A stretch of 64,000 bases of DNA, from assembly GCF_042186555.1 (NCBI RefSeq), contig NC_133328.1:336654539-336718538 (forward strand), in the 5' to 3' direction. Source of the stretch: Aquarana catesbeiana. Taxonomy: Eukaryota; Chordata; Amphibia; Anura; Ranidae. The notes under the pieces are model-generated. The model ran no database searches, was not told the DNA's origin, and was given only the letters and a program-made list of their open reading frames with translations. This document shows, one piece after another, positions 61,019 to 64,000 of the stretch (its first letter is position 1; every line of letters starts with the position of its first letter). The translations under genes were made by a program, and so were the position numbers.

Positions 61019-62234
61019 AAGTAGATATCCCGATTTCACCTAGTGAAGAAAAATAAAATAGGAAAATATGTGTGAGGCTGGTAAAAGGGGATTTTTGGAT
61101 AATGGAATTCCCTTACCTATCATTGCTTTAAACAAACACCTAGACTCAGGAGCAGTTCAGGCCCAAAAGGATGTGACTAGTGCCGTCAGTGGCATAACCG
61201 CCACATTACACTGTCATAGCAGAACGCTGCAAAGGATGTAAATCAATAAAACAGACATGAGAGACTGGTTTTAAAGTTAAGGGACAATCAAGAAGGCTTT
61301 CAAAGCGCCAGGGGAGGTGGGGGGTACCCTGTAGAATGGGGAGCCCCCACCTAGTAACAAAAAGGCATGGTGTAAGTACTTACATCAACTTTCAGTAGCG
61401 TCCGCACAGAACTGAATGTTCAACTGAGGCTCAGACAGCTGAGTCTCAGGCGTCTTAAGTGCCTCCAACCCGGAAGTCAACCACGGCGGGATCAGCCGCC
61501 ACGATTGCTTCCGGGTCCGGTCCTCCACTATTGCGCATGCGCGGGCAATGTGTCCGGCACAGGCGCAAAGCTCAACATTGATCAGTGCCAGGCACTGATC
61601 AGAACGAAGCGGAGGCTGGGCTGAATTTAGCCGAGCCCTCCGCCGGAGGAGCGCAAGCCCGCCACAGGGGGAGAATAAACTCCTCACATCTAACCAGGAC
61701 AGGGCGGCTGGTGCAATTCCAAAAATAATCTGAATAAAGATATGATAAAAGAAACAGCAAATTGGACGGGAGAGATGCGCGGTTTCCAGCGGCGGGGGCG
61801 CAAAGGGCCCCCCCAGCTGGACAAACACGCATCTTGACCCATCTCAAAACAGATAAAACAACATCATAATCAGCATCATACATGATTTTAATAACGAAGA
61901 ATCAAGCAGTCACAGAACATTTAAATACAGCCGCTGGGAAAAACATTGAAGAATAGAAAGTTTATGAATACAGTGTGAATCAACTGTTATTCAGAGTCCA
62001 TTAGTCCATGATCAGGAAGGGGAAGAGGAGGGGGGAGGGGGGAGAGGGAAAGAAAAGAAAAAAACCTAAGTCCTAAACAGTACAATCCAAATGTTGTGAA
62101 GCTTAGTTTTTTATTTTATTATTATTTTGTATGTTTATTATTTTTATTAGTGGGATAGGGTCACGGCAGAGACTGGGGGGTAAGGGGGGGGGGGGGAAGG
62201 GAGGGGAGGAGGGAAGTGGGGAAAAATGACAAAA
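61019..62234. other. Unassigned region downstream of the Penelope-like gene
   Basis: No conserved frame recognised. The minus-strand frames at 61385-61883 have no domain I know. It contains a GC-rich CpG-bearing part (61490-61680), G/A-rich runs (62020-62065, 62180-62220) and AT-rich DNA (62105-62155). It may be the 3' flank or terminal region of the Penelope-like element on the minus strand. Confidence 0.4.
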
Positions 62235-63998
62235 TTAATCAAGAAAATATTTATAAGAATGTGCCTCGTTTATACCCGGAGGAACACATGCATCAAGTCG
62301 TTCAATCCAGAAGGATTCACGTTTCAGGATTTCACGGTCCCAATTGCCCCCGCGGGGGTCTTCAGGGATAACATCCAGCACAGTGAACCGAATAGAGTCT
62401 AGATTGAAACGATGATGGATACCTAAATGGCGGCCCACGGTAGTGAGTTTGCCATTTGTGGAGGCATAAAGGTGATCCCCCAGTCTCTGCCGTAATTCCC
62501 TGATAGTTTTCCCAACGTAAAAAGCATTACATGCACATATCATGAGGTAAATTACTCCGCGCGTGCCACAATGGGCTGAGTGTCTGGGAAAAAACATTTC
62601 GCCGTTGGGAAGGAGAAATTGTTGTCCCTCTTGAATCCAGGGACAGTGTGGGCAATTGCCACATTTATAGGTGCCCCTGGGTCCCCTGAGATCAGGGGAG
62701 GGGGTCCTGTAGTGGCTATGTGTTAATCTATCCCTCAAGGATGTGGCCCTCTTGAAAACAAGATCAGGAGTTGATTTGATGTATTTTTTAAGAGTGTGGT
62801 GATCAGTTAGGATGTGCCAATGTTTGGACAAAATTTTTCTTAATTGTTGATGATGAGTGGAAAATTTAGTAATGATCTTGGTCATATATGGTTTTTTGGG
62901 ACGTGCGGGGCCATATAAAAGTGCTTGTCGATCAAGGGCTAAGGCCTTGTTAAAGGCTTTTCTTAGCACAGTGCGTTTATAGCCCCTAGCTAGCAACCGT
63001 GTACGGAGGGCATTGGCCTGTTTGTGGAAGTCGTCGTCCTCTGTGCAGTTTCTTCTCAGTCTGAGATACTGAGCAAAAGGGATACTGCGAACCAGAGGGC
63101 GGGGATGGAGACTAGATGCATGCAACAATGTGTTGCCGGCAGTGGGTTTACGATATAGGTCCGTGATAAGATGACCAGTAATGTCCTTGATGATCTGTAC
63201 ATCTAGAAAAGGGATGCTGTGTCTATCATAAGAATAGGTAAAATGAAGATTGAAAGTGTTAATATTGAGCTCTGCAATAAAGGTTTGCAAAAGTTGCTCC
63301 GTACCTGTCCAAATTACCAAGAGGTCGTCAATGAATCTAAACCATCCTAGTACATGGTCCAGGAATGGTTCCATATGGTCATCACTGAAAACTGTTCGTT
63401 CCCAACCTCCAAGATATAAGTTTGCGTATGAGGGGGCACAAGATGTGCCCATTGCCACGCCTTGAATTTGAAGATACATTTGGTCCATAAACAAAAAATA
63501 ATTTTTTGTCAAGATAAATTCTAGAAGTTTTAAGATGAAGGTATTGGTAGGCCAGGTGTGATGATCCTGTTCCATCAAAAAAGAACCAGCCGTCCGGACG
63601 CCCTGCTCGTGGGGGATGCTCGAGTAAAGAGCCTCGACATCTATAGCCACGAGGAGGGCGTCCGGAGGGATCTGGATCCCCTCGATTTGTTTCAACAGAT
63701 CAGTTGTGTCCCTTATGTAGGACGGTAATCTCATGACGTGTGGGAGGAGGAAAGTATCCACCAATTTGCTGGCGTTCTCAGTTAATGAACCTTTACCAGA
63801 GACAATGGGTCGACCTGGAGGTGCAGAGAGATTCTTATGAGTTTTAGGCAAAGCATAAAACGTAGGAGTACGTGGATATTGTACATTGATGAATTTATAG
63901 GTGTCATCATCGATGAGGCCCTCAAGGAAGGCCCAACCGATGAGTCCCCTAAATTCATCAATGGTTTGTTGAATGAATTGGTTTTCAATGGGTAAATA
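62235..63998 (-). CDS. Penelope-like reverse transcriptase with GIY-YIG endonuclease, 5' end beyond the window
   Basis: Open from the window edge to the stop at 62235 (587 aa visible, N-terminus missing; no stop upstream of LPKTHKN). The RT shows FYALPKTHKN, GRPIVSGKGSLTENAS, motif A LLVAIDVEALYSSIP (D near residue 120), motif B GVAMGTSCAPSYANLYLG and motif C FIDDLLVIW (about 222-225). A Cys cluster CGNCPHC (about 446-452) precedes the GIY-YIG domain (about 481-579): VIYLMICACNAFYVGKTIRE with R and a later E (KRESFWIERLDA). This order is typical of endonuclease-bearing Penelope-like elements (Neptune-like group as I recall). The visible part is undamaged, which suggests a young copy. Confidence 0.9.
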   Translation of the reverse strand, partial: YLPIENQFIQQTIDEFRGLIGWAFLEGLIDDDTYKFINVQYPRTPTFYALPKTHKNLSAPPGRPIVSGKGSLTENASKLVDTFLLPHVMRLPSYIRDTTDLLKQIEGIQIPPDALLVAIDVEALYSSIPHEQGVRTAGSFLMEQDHHTWPTNTFILKLLEFILTKNYFLFMDQMYLQIQGVAMGTSCAPSYANLYLGGWERTVFSDDHMEPFLDHVLGWFRFIDDLLVIWTGTEQLLQTFIAELNINTFNLHFTYSYDRHSIPFLDVQIIKDITGHLITDLYRKPTAGNTLLHASSLHPRPLVRSIPFAQYLRLRRNCTEDDDFHKQANALRTRLLARGYKRTVLRKAFNKALALDRQALLYGPARPKKPYMTKIITKFSTHHQQLRKILSKHWHILTDHHTLKKYIKSTPDLVFKRATSLRDRLTHSHYRTPSPDLRGPRGTYKCGNCPHCPWIQEGQQFLLPNGEMFFPRHSAHCGTRGVIYLMICACNAFYVGKTIRELRQRLGDHLYASTNGKLTTVGRHLGIHHRFNLDSIRFTVLDVIPEDPRGGNWDREILKRESFWIERLDACVPPGINEAHSYKYFLD

Positions 63999-64000
63999 CC

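Noticed and set aside
60599..61039. ORFs in the purine tract (Lys/Glu/Gly or Ser/Phe/Pro rich)
   Set aside because: A sequence of only G and A cannot form stop codons on one strand except TGA/TAA/TAG, which need T, so openness is compositional.
61385..61883. Overlapping minus-strand ORFs of 147 and 94 codons
   Set aside because: They lie in GC-rich DNA, overlap in different frames and show no recognisable domain or splice context.

Overview
The window is repeat-dominated nuclear DNA from a vertebrate, most likely an anuran amphibian. The families present point that way: a three-gene PIF/Harbinger DNA transposon, an L1-like LINE, a Ty3/gypsy LTR, a Penelope-like retroelement with a GIY-YIG endonuclease, CACACGGTCGG-type terminal repeats, and a very large short-period satellite. 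I see no single-copy host gene, rRNA, tRNA or CRISPR array. Species cannot be fixed from the sequence alone.

Layout. (1) 1-2170 is the 3' end of a Ty3/gypsy-like element: two minisatellites (21-bp and 30-bp units), a polypurine tract and a complete 3' LTR (1523-2170, TGTCA...TGACA). (2) 2171-21472 is a giant palindrome of two PIF/Harbinger copies arranged head to head, with only 3 bp between their termini near 14003. Each copy carries a spliced DDE transposase, a convergent spliced Myb/SANT-like gene, and a MADF-like gene divergent from the Myb gene. The left copy was cut by the gypsy LTR at 2170/2171 and by a full-length L1 (4642-11023) that left a 13-bp target duplication. The right copy retains both uninterrupted pre-insertion sites. 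(3) 21473-22749 is retroelement-like non-coding DNA with a degenerate hammerhead-like motif. (4) 22750-22909 is a small inverted-repeat element. (5) 22910-60634 is a 45-bp satellite with recurring ~62-bp spacers and nested higher-order repeats, including a ~12.6-kb tandem duplication. A 2,360-bp foldback transposon (47748-50107, TTA target duplication) sits inside the second copy. (6) 60635-61018 is almost pure purine. (7) 61019-62234 is unassigned. (8) 62235-63998 on the minus strand is a Penelope-like reverse transcriptase/GIY-YIG gene that runs off the window.

How the parts relate. The two Harbinger copies are damaged in different genes. The left copy keeps an intact transposase reading frame. 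The right copy keeps an intact Myb-like reading frame. So the pair could still supply both of those proteins. The foldback element shares the CACACGGTCGG terminal core and the TTA target duplication with the right end of the Harbinger, so it may be a non-autonomous passenger of this transposase. The MADF gene is followed by a diverged antisense copy of its own exon just before a poly(A) signal, so its transcript could fold into a long hairpin.

The many apparent ORFs in the satellite and minisatellites follow from repeat periods divisible by three and are not treated as genes.
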